From: Poseidonocella pacifica
GTDB taxonomy: Bacteria > Pseudomonadota > Alphaproteobacteria > Rhodobacterales > Rhodobacteraceae
Reading direction: 5' to 3'
NCBI RefSeq assembly: GCF_900111875.1
Contig: NZ_FOJU01000003.1
Span: forward strand, 372,001-436,000
Length of the DNA: 64,000 nt
Part shown: positions 16,275 through 24,768 of the stretch, one piece after another
How the letters are laid out: every line of letters starts with the position of its first letter
Numbering within the stretch: position 1 is the stretch's first letter
Notes under the pieces: model-generated
Databases searched by the model: none
The model's input: only the letters and a program-made list of their open reading frames with translations
Told to the model about the DNA's origin: nothing
Position numbers and translations under genes: made by a program

Positions 16275-17931
16275 ATACAACGACTTCGACGCCGCCTTCA
16301 TTGCAGAGCGCAATCGCCAGTTTCGAGCACAGGTCGAGCGGCGCATTGATGGATCGCTGTCCGAAGAGGAATTTCGTCCGCTCCGGCTCATGAACGGTCT
16401 TTACCTGCAACTGCATGCCTACATGCTGCGTGTTGCGATCCCCTATGGCACGCTGAACAGCGCACAGATGCGTCAGCTTGCCTATATCGCGGAGCGGTGG
16501 GACAAGGGTTATGGGCATTTCACCACCCGGCAGAACATCCAATATAACTGGCCCAAGCTGCAGGATGTCCCGGATATCCTCGATGCGCTTGGCGAGGTGG
16601 AAATGCATGCCATCCAAACCTCGGGCAACACCATCCGCAACGTAACCGCCGACCATTTTGCCGGCGCAGCAGCGGATGAGATAGACGATCCGCGCCCTGT
16701 GGCAGAACTCCTGCGGCAATGGTCTACCGATCACCCGGAATTCCAGTTCATGCCGCGCAAGTTCAAGATCGCCATCACAGGCGCGCCAAACGATCGCGCT
16801 GTGATCAAGGCTCATGATATCGGCATCCAGATTGTGGAACAGAACGGTGAGCGCGGGTATCGCGTTCTGGTTGGTGGCGGTCTCGGTCGCACGCCGATGA
16901 TCGGCAAGGTGATCAGTGACTTCGTCACCGAAGTCGACCTGTTGCCCTATCTGGAATCGATCGTGTCCGTCTGGAACCAGATCGGCCGACGCGACAACAA
17001 GTACAAGGCCCGCATCAAGATCACTGTGCATGAGCACGGTATCGATGAGATCCGCCGTATGGTCGAGGAGCGGTTCGAGCAGGTACGCCCGACCTTTGGC
17101 GGTATCGACCAGCAGCTTTTGGCGGAAATCCGAGAATCGTTTGCGCCACCGGCGTTCCGCAAGGCGGAGATCGACGATTACACGCGAGCCTACGACTCCG
17201 ATCCGGTTTTCCGTTCATGGATCGATACCAACATCACGGCACATAAACAGGCCGACTATGCCATCGTTTCGATCAGCCTGAAGGCCCACGGCAAGACTCC
17301 CGGAGATGCGACCGCCGACCAGATGCGCACCATGGCCGATCTGGCGGAGCGCTACGGCCACGATGAACTGCGCATCAGCCACGAGCAGAACGTGATCCTG
17401 CCCCACGTTCACAATTCCGACCTTGCTGCCGTGCATACCGCGCTCAAGCAGGCTGGTCTGGCGACCGCGAACATTGGTTTGATCTCCGATATCATCGCCT
17501 GCCCCGGCATGGACTATTGCGCGCTTGCCACTGCCCGGTCGATTCCGATCGCGCAGGAAATCGCCACGCGCTTTGACGAGTTGAAGCTGGAGCATGAAAT
17601 CGGCCCGATGAAGATCAAGATTTCGGGCTGCATAAACGCGTGCGGGCACCACCATGTGGGGCATATCGGGATTCTCGGTCTCGACCGCGCCGGGGTCGAG
17701 AATTACCAGATCACTCTCGGCGGTGATGGGACGGAAGATGCCACGCTCGGCGAACGCGCTGGACCGGGCTTCTCCTACGATGAGATCGTGCCAGCCATCG
17801 AGCGGATCATGAACGCCTATCTGGCACACCGTGAAACCGAAGCGGAAACCTTCCTGCAGGCCTATCGCCGGTTGGGTCTCGCGCCGTTCAAGGCAGCGCT
17901 CTATCCAGAGGCGCAGGCCAATGCCGCTTGA
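16267..17931 (+). CDS. cysI: CysI-like siroheme sulfite (nitrite/sulfite) reductase
   Basis: A 554-residue siroheme/4Fe-4S protein that reduces sulfite to sulfide with six electrons. The cluster/siroheme ligands are C412 and C418 in CPGMDYC and C455 and C459 in GCINACGHH. Two ferredoxin-like half domains flank the two catalytic domains. The sequence family also includes nitrite reductases, but the neighbours (siroheme synthase, CysH, no nitrate genes) point to sulfite. The ATG at 16267 lies inside the end of the DUF2849 gene. No cysJ flavoprotein is present; electrons may come via the fpr gene product at the operon's end. Confidence 0.93.
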   Translation: MYKYNDFDAAFIAERNRQFRAQVERRIDGSLSEEEFRPLRLMNGLYLQLHAYMLRVAIPYGTLNSAQMRQLAYIAERWDKGYGHFTTRQNIQYNWPKLQDVPDILDALGEVEMHAIQTSGNTIRNVTADHFAGAAADEIDDPRPVAELLRQWSTDHPEFQFMPRKFKIAITGAPNDRAVIKAHDIGIQIVEQNGERGYRVLVGGGLGRTPMIGKVISDFVTEVDLLPYLESIVSVWNQIGRRDNKYKARIKITVHEHGIDEIRRMVEERFEQVRPTFGGIDQQLLAEIRESFAPPAFRKAEIDDYTRAYDSDPVFRSWIDTNITAHKQADYAIVSISLKAHGKTPGDATADQMRTMADLAERYGHDELRISHEQNVILPHVHNSDLAAVHTALKQAGLATANIGLISDIIACPGMDYCALATARSIPIAQEIATRFDELKLEHEIGPMKIKISGCINACGHHHVGHIGILGLDRAGVENYQITLGGDGTEDATLGERAGPGFSYDEIVPAIERIMNAYLAHRETEAETFLQAYRRLGLAPFKAALYPEAQANAA

Positions 17932-18715
17932 GGATACGCCGACCAATCTCCTGTCCGAAGGGGGGCGTTTGCATTCCGAGGGCACGCGCGCGGACCTTCT
18001 GGCCCGTGTGGACGCGCTGAATGCACGCTATCGCCACCATTCGGCGACGCAGGTACTGCGCGACGCGCTGCGGGATCCAGCCGCAGGCAGGCTCGCACTT
18101 GTCAGCAGTTTCGGCGCGGAATCCGTTGTACTTCTGCACCTCGTCGCGATGATCGAGAAAAATACCGCCGTGCTCTTTATCGACACGCAGATGCTTTTTC
18201 CCGAAACCCTCGTCTACCAAACCGAGGTGAGCGAACGGCTCGGGCTCCGCAATGTGCGTATCATCAGGGCGGATGAGTTTGAGGTGGAAAAGGAAGACCC
18301 GTTCGGACGCCTGCACATGGCCAATACGGATGCCTGCTGTGACTTGCGGAAAACCCGCCCCCTTGAACGAGCGTTGCAGGGCTTCGACGGGTGGATTACC
18401 GGGCGCAAGCGATTTCAGTCCGGCACGCGCTCCGCGCTGGATTTTTTCGAGGCCGAGGAAGGCGTTGACCGCATCAAGCTCAACCCGCTGGCGCATTGGG
18501 CGCCGGAGGACGTACGCGTTTATATGGACGAAAACCGATTGCCCCGGCACCCGCTGGTGGCTCAAGGCTATCCATCGATTGGCTGCGCTCCTTGCACCTC
18601 CAAGGTGGCCGAGGGCGAAGATCCCCGTGCCGGCCGTTGGCGCGGGCAGAACAAAGACGAATGCGGTATCCATTTCGTGAATGGGCGCGCAATCCGTAAA
18701 GGAGAAAACGCATGA
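17921..18715 (+). CDS. cysH: CysH, adenylyl-sulfate (APS) reductase
   Basis: A 264-residue thioredoxin-dependent reductase giving sulfite. Four cysteines for a 4Fe-4S cluster (C139-C140 and C222...C225 in CCDLRK and GCAPCT) mark the APS-reducing type, not the PAPS type. The P-loop-like SSFGAESVVLL is at the N-terminus. The expected C-terminal catalytic Cys is in KDECGIH. It overlaps cysI by 11 bases and the DUF934 gene by 4. The separate sat/cysC at 34 kb supplies APS. Confidence 0.93.
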   Translation: MPLEDTPTNLLSEGGRLHSEGTRADLLARVDALNARYRHHSATQVLRDALRDPAAGRLALVSSFGAESVVLLHLVAMIEKNTAVLFIDTQMLFPETLVYQTEVSERLGLRNVRIIRADEFEVEKEDPFGRLHMANTDACCDLRKTRPLERALQGFDGWITGRKRFQSGTRSALDFFEAEEGVDRIKLNPLAHWAPEDVRVYMDENRLPRHPLVAQGYPSIGCAPCTSKVAEGEDPRAGRWRGQNKDECGIHFVNGRAIRKGENA

Positions 18716-19119
18716 CTGTACTTGTGACCGACGATGGTTTTCGCGCCGATAGCTGGAATGGGCCGATCGTCCCGCTCGCTGATGATGACGGCACCGTCCG
18801 CGCGCTCGATGTGCCGAGCGATACCGATCCCGCATCGCTCAAGGACCGCATCGACACGCTGGGTCTCATTCGCGTGGATTTCCCGTCTTTTTCCGACGGG
18901 CGCGGCTTTACCATCGCCCGGCAGCTTCGCCTACTGGGATTTCAGGGCCGCTTGCGCGCGCATGGCCATGTTATCGCCGACCAGTACGCCATGGCGCGGC
19001 GCTGTGGTTTTGATGAGGTGGAGATTGCCGACGACTTGGCAGAACGCCAGCCTGAGGATCAGTGGCTAGCCCGCGCAAACTGGCAGGCCCACAACTATCA
19101 AGCCCGCCTGCGCGGTTAG
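18712..19119 (+). CDS. DUF934 domain protein
   Basis: A 135-residue soluble protein of the DUF934 family; recognisable segments are VDFPSFSDGRGFTIARQLR and FDEVEIADD near the C-terminus. Its start overlaps the cysH stop (ATGA). The family is nearly always beside sulfite reductase genes, so a partner role in sulfite reduction is inferred; biochemical function is not known to me. Confidence 0.9.
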   Translation: MTVLVTDDGFRADSWNGPIVPLADDDGTVRALDVPSDTDPASLKDRIDTLGLIRVDFPSFSDGRGFTIARQLRLLGFQGRLRAHGHVIADQYAMARRCGFDEVEIADDLAERQPEDQWLARANWQAHNYQARLRG

Positions 19120-19184
19120 GCCCGCTTTCATATCAAACAGAACATCGCTAAGGAGAGGCCGCCGTAACAGTCGGTGGATATGAC

Positions 19185-20006
19185 ATGACCGAGATTAGAC
19201 CCGTGAAAGACGCAACTCCCGTCAAGACCTTGCCCGATGCTCAGACTGTCACTGAAGTCACGCATTGGACGGACCGACTGTTCAGTTTTCGTGTAACCCG
19301 GCCTGCATCACTCCGCTTTCGATCGGGGGAATTTGTGATGATCGGCTTGCTGAAGGACGACGGAAAGCCCCTTCTGCGGGCCTATTCCATCGCGTCGCCC
19401 TCGTGGGATGATGAACTGGAGTTTTATTCGATCAAGGTTCAGGATGGCCCCCTTACATCGCGACTGCAACACATCCAGCCCGGCGATCAGATCATCCTTC
19501 GGCCAAAGCCTGTCGGCACATTGGTGCATGACGCCTTGCTTCCCGGCAACCGGCTTTGGCTATTCTCCACCGGAACCGGGATCGCGCCTTTTGCATCGCT
19601 TATCCGCGATCCACAGACCTACGAAGACTATGACAAGGTGATCCTGACACACACCTGCCGCGATGTGGCGGAATTGGAGTATGGTCGGAAGTTAGTGGAG
19701 AACGTTCGCAACGATGAGCTTCTGCGCGAACTGATCGGCGACGGCCTCGACAAGCTTGTCTACTACCCCACAACGACTCGCGAGGAGAGCCCGAAGATGG
19801 GGCGGATCACGGCGCTCCTGAGTGACGGGACGCTCTTCAAGGATCTGGGTGTCGATGATTTCGGAGCGGAAAATGACCGGGCCATGGTGTGTGGCTCGAT
19901 GGGTCTCAATACCGATATCAAGGTAATCCTCGAGGGGTTCGGACTTCGCGAGGGAGCAAATTCCGAACCCGCCGAGTACGTCGTTGAAAAGGCGTTTGTG
20001 GGGTAA
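19185..20006 (+). CDS. fpr: Ferredoxin/flavodoxin-NADP+ reductase
   Basis: A 273-residue FAD enzyme. The FAD-binding RAYSIASP and the NADP-binding STGTGIAPFASLI are clear, and the C-terminus ends with the bacterial type's short tail. It moves electrons between NADPH and ferredoxin or flavodoxin. As last gene of the cys operon it can supply electrons for CysI in the absence of CysJ. A good AAGGAG site lies about 30 bases upstream of the chosen ATG with nothing to start near it, so the translation start is less sure than the gene. Confidence 0.92.
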   Translation: MTEIRPVKDATPVKTLPDAQTVTEVTHWTDRLFSFRVTRPASLRFRSGEFVMIGLLKDDGKPLLRAYSIASPSWDDELEFYSIKVQDGPLTSRLQHIQPGDQIILRPKPVGTLVHDALLPGNRLWLFSTGTGIAPFASLIRDPQTYEDYDKVILTHTCRDVAELEYGRKLVENVRNDELLRELIGDGLDKLVYYPTTTREESPKMGRITALLSDGTLFKDLGVDDFGAENDRAMVCGSMGLNTDIKVILEGFGLREGANSEPAEYVVEKAFVG

Positions 20007-20033
20007 GATCTACGTCAGCGAATGAGTTGCACC

Positions 20034-20930
20034 TTACTCGGCGGCGAGGGCCGCCGGGGCGAGGCTGTACTCGTTGAGAACCTCGGCAAACGCCGGATCG
20101 CGGGACGCGATATGGAGGGTGGCGCGTAACATTCCCTCTTTGGAGCCACAGTCAAACCGCTGACCACTGAAGTGGAAGCCAGAAAGCCCGACCTTGTCGA
20201 TCCCGCGGGCGATGGCGTCGGTGAGTTGAATTTCACCGCCAGCACCTGGCGTCTGTGTCTCCAGCGCCTCAAAGATCGACTCGTGCAGGACATAGCGACC
20301 AACCACGGCAGTGAGCGAAGGCGCTTTACCTGCCTCGGGCTTCTCAACCATACCAAGAGCACGGCTGATTTGCCCCTTCCGGTGGCTTACATCCAGAACA
20401 CCGTACTTGTGGACGCGATCTTCGGGCACATCCATCACGGCAACGAGGTGACCCGCGCCAGTTTCTTCATACCCGCCGATCATTTCGGCCAGACATCCCG
20501 GCTCTCCGAGGATGAGGTCGTCGGGTAGGATAACAGCGATCGGGCCGGGCAGCGCGTGTTCCTTGGCGCATAGCACAGCGTGACCAAGGCCAAGCTGCTC
20601 TTCCTGCATCACGAAAACGACGTCTTCGCCGGTATCGTCAACGCATGCACCATCAAGGTACTCGGCGATGTCGGACTTGCCCTTGGCGCGGAGATGCTCG
20701 CTCAACTCGGTGTCTGCGCGGACATGCTTCTCAATGGCAGTCTTCGACGGATGGTTTACAAAGATCATCCGCTCGATCCCAGCGGCACGAGCCTCATCAA
20801 GAGCGAACTGAATCAATGGGGTGTCGATAACCGGCAGAAGCTCCTTGGGGGTCGCCTTCGTCGCCGGGAGGAAACGAGTTCCCAAGCCTGCCACGGGAAA
20901 AATTGCTGTTCTCACCTTCGAACCGGCCAT
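20034..20930 (-). CDS. galU: GalU, UTP-glucose-1-phosphate uridylyltransferase
   Basis: A 298-residue nucleotidyltransferase making UDP-glucose. The N-terminus (KVRTAIFPVAGLGTRFLPAT) contains the nucleotide loop, followed by KATPKELLPV and VVGRYVL. ATG at 20930 has AGAGGAG before it. It is convergent with fpr and divergent from the glucosylglycerol operon, separated from the latter by 391 bases. UDP-glucose feeds polysaccharide synthesis; GgpS normally uses ADP-glucose, so GalU need not be part of that pathway. Confidence 0.96.
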   Translation of the reverse strand: MAGSKVRTAIFPVAGLGTRFLPATKATPKELLPVIDTPLIQFALDEARAAGIERMIFVNHPSKTAIEKHVRADTELSEHLRAKGKSDIAEYLDGACVDDTGEDVVFVMQEEQLGLGHAVLCAKEHALPGPIAVILPDDLILGEPGCLAEMIGGYEETGAGHLVAVMDVPEDRVHKYGVLDVSHRKGQISRALGMVEKPEAGKAPSLTAVVGRYVLHESIFEALETQTPGAGGEIQLTDAIARGIDKVGLSGFHFSGQRFDCGSKEGMLRATLHIASRDPAFAEVLNEYSLAPAALAAE

Positions 20931-21321
20931 GGGCGCTAACTCCTCTAAAATCTCGTCACTGTTTCTGCTCTGCAGCACTGGTCTCAGGGTATGACTTGAC
21001 GCTGCGTTGTCAAAACAAACCCTGACATTCGGTTAAAGAACGCGACAGTTTGCAAAGAGTTTCATCGAAATCGTCGGATATGGGTTTTTTATTTTGTTGA
21101 GCAAAATCAATATTGGGTTCGTAAACCGCGCAATTTTTAGGCAAATATTGCCTCCAACACAGTCCCCCTCGGAGCGGGTCATTCATTTCCAGGTCGAGTA
21201 GCTCTCCGACTCGAACAGCCTCTGACCGACCCCTAATATGCTGCGGTGCAGCTAAGCGATCCGCGGCATTGATATTCTGCTCTGGCCCCCTACCATCATA
21301 GGCGAAAAGGAAATCACCTTC
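20931..21321. promoter_or_regulatory. Divergent control region of galU and the gpsA-ggpS operon
   Basis: This 391-base interval has no gene that I can support. It is AT-rich between about 21050 and 21150. A 15-base palindrome AGGCAA-ATA-TTGCCT lies at 21139-21153, and an inverted repeat TCGAGT/ACTCGA with a 9-base spacer at 21194-21214. The ATG of gpsA is preceded by AAGGAA. The length and the repeats suggest regulated transcription, as expected for an osmolyte operon. Confidence 0.45.
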
Positions 21322-22479
21322 ATGTCAGAGAACCGGAACGACGACAGCGAATCCCAGATCGCCGCGCCGAGCGTAGCGGGCCGTTTGATGCAGCCCCCGC
21401 CGTACAATAGAGTGGCGGTCATAGGCGCAGGATCATGGGGTACGGCGCTTGCCACCATTGCCGCCCGAAATGGCCGGCAAACAAAGTTGTGGGGCCGTAA
21501 TCCGAAAGTGATCCGCTCAATCAACGCGGGGACAGGCAATCCGACCTATCTTCCCGGGGTGGCTCTCCCCCGGAGCCTGCTTGCTACTGATGATCTGGCC
21601 GCCGCTCTAGCCGATGCAGAGGCTGTGATCCTCGTGACCCCCTCCCCCACGATCCGTGCGATGAGCGCTGCAATCCGGGAGCACCTTGCCCCCGGCGTGC
21701 CGGTCACGCTCTGCTCCAAGGGGATAGAAACGCAAACAGGGCTGCTCCTCTCGCAAGTGGTTGAGGCCGAACTGCCCGGTCATCCGGTTGGGGCCCTGTC
21801 CGGCCCGACCTTTGCCGGAGAAACCGCGCTTGGGCATCCGACGGCTGCGACGATAGCATTCCCGTTTTCCTACGAGGATCGGCTGAACCCAAGCTTTAGC
21901 CCGGCCGCGCGGATGGCGGTGACAATGGGGGACGACATGTTTCGCCCCTATATCTCGGACGACCTGATCGGAGTAGAGGTTGGCGGCGCGGTCAAGAACG
22001 TCATCGCCATCGCCTGCGGTATGATGACGGGCGCAGGCTTTGCCCAGAATACCCGCGCGGCTCTGATCACCCGCGGCATAGACGAGATGAAACTTCTGGC
22101 GGAGGCTCTTGGCGGCCGCAGGGAAACAGTGACAGGGCTTTCTGGCGCGGGGGATCTGACACTCACCTGTTCCAGCGAGACCTCGCGGAACATGTCGCTC
22201 GGCAAGCAACTGGGCGAAGGGTTGCTTCGGTCTGAGTGCTTTGGCGGCAAGCCCGTGGTGGTAGAGGGGGAGGTCAATGCGGTCTCTGTGATCGATCTCA
22301 GCAGGCGGATCGGGGTGCCCATGCCCATCTGCGAGGCTGTACACAACGTCCTGCACAATGGCGGAGACCTGAGGGAGACATTCGCGGAACTCTGGTCACG
22401 GCCCATGGAATCCGAACCGCGAACAATGGACATTGCCGCCCACCACGCCCCAGGCGTCGTGCCGGCCAACTCGGTGTAG
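21322..22479 (+). CDS. gpsA: GpsA, NAD(P)-dependent glycerol-3-phosphate dehydrogenase
   Basis: A 385-residue enzyme reducing dihydroxyacetone phosphate to sn-glycerol 3-phosphate. The dinucleotide loop GAGSWGTALA and the catalytic lysine in GGAVKNVIAI are present. It is longer than usual (about 330): some 28 extra residues precede the Rossmann fold and about 20 follow the normal end. It is the first gene of a tight three-gene operon; one base separates its stop from the HAD gene. In that setting its job is probably to supply glycerol 3-phosphate to GgpS rather than to phospholipid synthesis; a second housekeeping gpsA would be expected elsewhere. Confidence 0.93.
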   Translation: MSENRNDDSESQIAAPSVAGRLMQPPPYNRVAVIGAGSWGTALATIAARNGRQTKLWGRNPKVIRSINAGTGNPTYLPGVALPRSLLATDDLAAALADAEAVILVTPSPTIRAMSAAIREHLAPGVPVTLCSKGIETQTGLLLSQVVEAELPGHPVGALSGPTFAGETALGHPTAATIAFPFSYEDRLNPSFSPAARMAVTMGDDMFRPYISDDLIGVEVGGAVKNVIAIACGMMTGAGFAQNTRAALITRGIDEMKLLAEALGGRRETVTGLSGAGDLTLTCSSETSRNMSLGKQLGEGLLRSECFGGKPVVVEGEVNAVSVIDLSRRIGVPMPICEAVHNVLHNGGDLRETFAELWSRPMESEPRTMDIAAHHAPGVVPANSV

Positions 22480-22480
22480 A

Positions 22481-23257
22481 ATGACACAGAAAACTGACTT
22501 CAACGACCTATCAAACCGCGACTTCGTGCTCGCAACCGATCTCGACGGTACCTTTCTGGGCGGCTCGGAACGAGACCGAGAAACGCTCTATTCCTGGATA
22601 GAAGAGAACCGCGATACCATCGGTCTCGTCTTCGTCACGGGGCGCGATCCGCAATTCATCGCAGAGCTTTGCGATGGGGGCGTGCCTTGGCCTGAGTATG
22701 TCGTGGGTGACGTGGGAACAACCATCGCCGGAGTAGGCATGTCCCGGAAAATTGAGCCGATTGAAACGTTGGAGACCGAAATCGCAACGACATGGGGCGA
22801 CAGCGGCACGCGCGTCCGCGAGGCGCTGAACGGGCATCCTGGCCTTACGCTCCAACAGACTGCCTTTCGCTATCGCGTAAGCTATGATCTCAACCCGGCG
22901 GAGTTTGATGATCGCGCGTTGGAGATTGTCCGCGACATGGGATTCGACCCGCTGATTTCGGACAACCGGTATTTCGACGTGCTGCCGCGCGGGATCAGCA
23001 AGGGCCCCTCGATCCAGCGGCTCGTGGATCATCTCGGCGTCGCGCGAGAGCGCACGCTCGTCGCGGGTGACACGATGAACGACTTCTCGATGCTTGCGTG
23101 CGGCTTGCCCGCGGTCGCGGTGGGCGGCGCCGAAGAGGCGCTTCGCCGCGCCCTCGAAGGACATGACCACGTCTATCACGCGGAAGCCCTCGGCGCGGGA
23201 GGTATCCTTGAGGCCATCGACGCGCTAAACCTGCATCGCACTCCGGGAGGAAATTGA
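22481..23257 (+). CDS. HAD-IIB phosphatase, probable glucosylglycerol-3-phosphate phosphatase
   Basis: A 258-residue HAD hydrolase of the Cof/mannosyl-3-phosphoglycerate phosphatase type. Motif I is D20-L-D22-G-T, motif II is VTGR, motif III lysine is in GISKG, and motif IV is AGDTMNDF. It lies between gpsA and ggpS, with its stop one base from the ggpS start, so dephosphorylation of glucosylglycerol phosphate is the natural reading. In some heterotrophs a HAD domain is fused to the N-terminus of GgpS; here the same order is kept as two genes. It is unlike the cyanobacterial GgpP type. Substrate is inferred from context. Confidence 0.8.
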   Translation: MTQKTDFNDLSNRDFVLATDLDGTFLGGSERDRETLYSWIEENRDTIGLVFVTGRDPQFIAELCDGGVPWPEYVVGDVGTTIAGVGMSRKIEPIETLETEIATTWGDSGTRVREALNGHPGLTLQQTAFRYRVSYDLNPAEFDDRALEIVRDMGFDPLISDNRYFDVLPRGISKGPSIQRLVDHLGVARERTLVAGDTMNDFSMLACGLPAVAVGGAEEALRRALEGHDHVYHAEALGAGGILEAIDALNLHRTPGGN

Positions 23258-23258
23258 T

Positions 23259-24764
23259 ATGTCCAGCGATCTGGTGATCGTCTACCACCGCCAGCCCTAC
23301 GAAGAGGTCGAGGAGAACGGAAAGACGGTTTTTCGGGAGCATCAAAGCCCTAACGGGATCGTCCCAACGCTCAAGAGTTTCTTTCGCCGCGCCGAAAAAG
23401 GTTCATGGATTGCGTGGAAGCAGGCGGAGGATACGGCAAATCCCGGTTTCGAACGGATTGTCGAATTTGACGACAAGAATGGCCGCTACTCCGTCAATCG
23501 CCTGCCGCTGACCCCCGAACAGGTGAAAAGCTTCTATCACGTCACCTCGAAAGAAGCCTTCTGGCCAATCCTCCATTCGTTCAAGGAGAAGTATAACTAC
23601 GATCCCGTCGACTGGCCGGTGTTCCGGGAGGTCAACTGGGCCTTTGCCGAAGCTGCTGCGGCCGAAGCCGCCGAGGGCGCTAAGGTATGGATTCACGATT
23701 ACAACCTCTGGCTGGTGCCGGGCTATCTGCGGCAGTTGCGGCCCGATGTGGTGATCTCCTTTTACCACCATACGCCCTTCCCCTCCGCGGATATGTTCAA
23801 CGTCCTGCCATGGCGCAAGGAGATCGCCTTGAGCCTGCTGGCCTGTGACATCGTCGGATTTCACATCCCCCGCTATGCCGCAAACTTCGTCTCGGTGGTG
23901 CGCAGCCTCGCCGATGTAGATCAAACGCGCCGCGAGACCGTTCCCGAAATGATGCTGTCAGAAGGCAGCGCCTTGAGCGATCGCTCGGTGCCTACCGCGA
24001 TTACCTTCGAGGGGCGAGAGATCCTCGTGGCGACCTCCCCCGTCGGGATCGACGCCGATTACATCGAAAGCGTCGCCTCGCGCCCCGAAACAGCCGAGCG
24101 GGTGGAGGAGCTTCGCAAAGAGCTTGGCACCAGCAAGATGGTGCTATCGGTCGGGCGCACGGATTACACCAAGGGCGGACGCGATCAACTTCTAAGCTAT
24201 GAGCGTCTTCTCGAAGGCTCCAAAGACCTTCGAGGCCAGGTGCGGTTGATGCATGTCTCGGTCAGCGCAAATCGCAACATGTCCGTCTACGAAGACATCC
24301 AGAACGAAATCGAACAGATCGCAGGCCGTATCAATGGGCGCTTCGGTACCTTCGAATGGCAGCCGGTCGCGCTCATCAGTCGGGCAATCCCCTTCGACGA
24401 TCTCGTCGCCTACTACAAGGCTGCGGATGTGGCGTGGATCACACCCATGGCCGATGGCATGAATCTGGTGGCAAAGGAATTCGTCGCGTGCCGGGACGAC
24501 AACGACGGGGTGCTGGTCCTGTCGGAATTTGCCGGTGCCTCGGTCCAGTTGTCCTCCGCGATTCTGACCAACCCGTTTTCAAACCGGTCAATGGATACCG
24601 CAATCCGCCAAGCCCTCGATATGGAACCCGAGGAACGCCGTCAGCGGATGGAGCTTTTGCGGGACAACGTCAAAACCTACGACATTCGGCAATGGGCCGA
24701 CGATCAGGATCTTCTGTTGAAAAAGGCCACGGCCATCCGAAAGGCCGCGCTGACCTCAGCTTGA
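23259..24764 (+). CDS. ggpS: GgpS, glucosylglycerol-phosphate synthase
   Basis: A 501-residue GT20 glycosyltransferase. It shares the trehalose-phosphate synthase fold (HDYNLWL at 146-152, HHTPFPS at 170-176, VGRTDYTKG, LSEFAGASVQL), but the N-terminus reads LVIVYHRQPYEEVEENGKTV and SPNGIVPTLKSFF, which I recall as the cyanobacterial GgpS pattern and not OtsA. GgpS joins glucose from ADP-glucose to glycerol 3-phosphate; the product after phosphatase action is the compatible solute glucosylglycerol. The adjacent gpsA, which makes the acceptor, supports GgpS over OtsA. GGGAGG precedes the ATG. Confidence 0.88.
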   Translation: MSSDLVIVYHRQPYEEVEENGKTVFREHQSPNGIVPTLKSFFRRAEKGSWIAWKQAEDTANPGFERIVEFDDKNGRYSVNRLPLTPEQVKSFYHVTSKEAFWPILHSFKEKYNYDPVDWPVFREVNWAFAEAAAAEAAEGAKVWIHDYNLWLVPGYLRQLRPDVVISFYHHTPFPSADMFNVLPWRKEIALSLLACDIVGFHIPRYAANFVSVVRSLADVDQTRRETVPEMMLSEGSALSDRSVPTAITFEGREILVATSPVGIDADYIESVASRPETAERVEELRKELGTSKMVLSVGRTDYTKGGRDQLLSYERLLEGSKDLRGQVRLMHVSVSANRNMSVYEDIQNEIEQIAGRINGRFGTFEWQPVALISRAIPFDDLVAYYKAADVAWITPMADGMNLVAKEFVACRDDNDGVLVLSEFAGASVQLSSAILTNPFSNRSMDTAIRQALDMEPEERRQRMELLRDNVKTYDIRQWADDQDLLLKKATAIRKAALTSA

Positions 24765-24768
24765 GCCA

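Noticed and set aside
16111-17037. 308-codon minus-strand open frame
   Set aside because: Antisense to cysI and the DUF2849 gene; a shadow of GC-rich codon use.
23259-24764. OtsA trehalose-6-phosphate synthase
   Set aside because: The fold is the same, but the N-terminal YHRQPYEE and SPNGIVPTLKSFF segments and the gpsA neighbour fit GgpS better. Kept as the main alternative.
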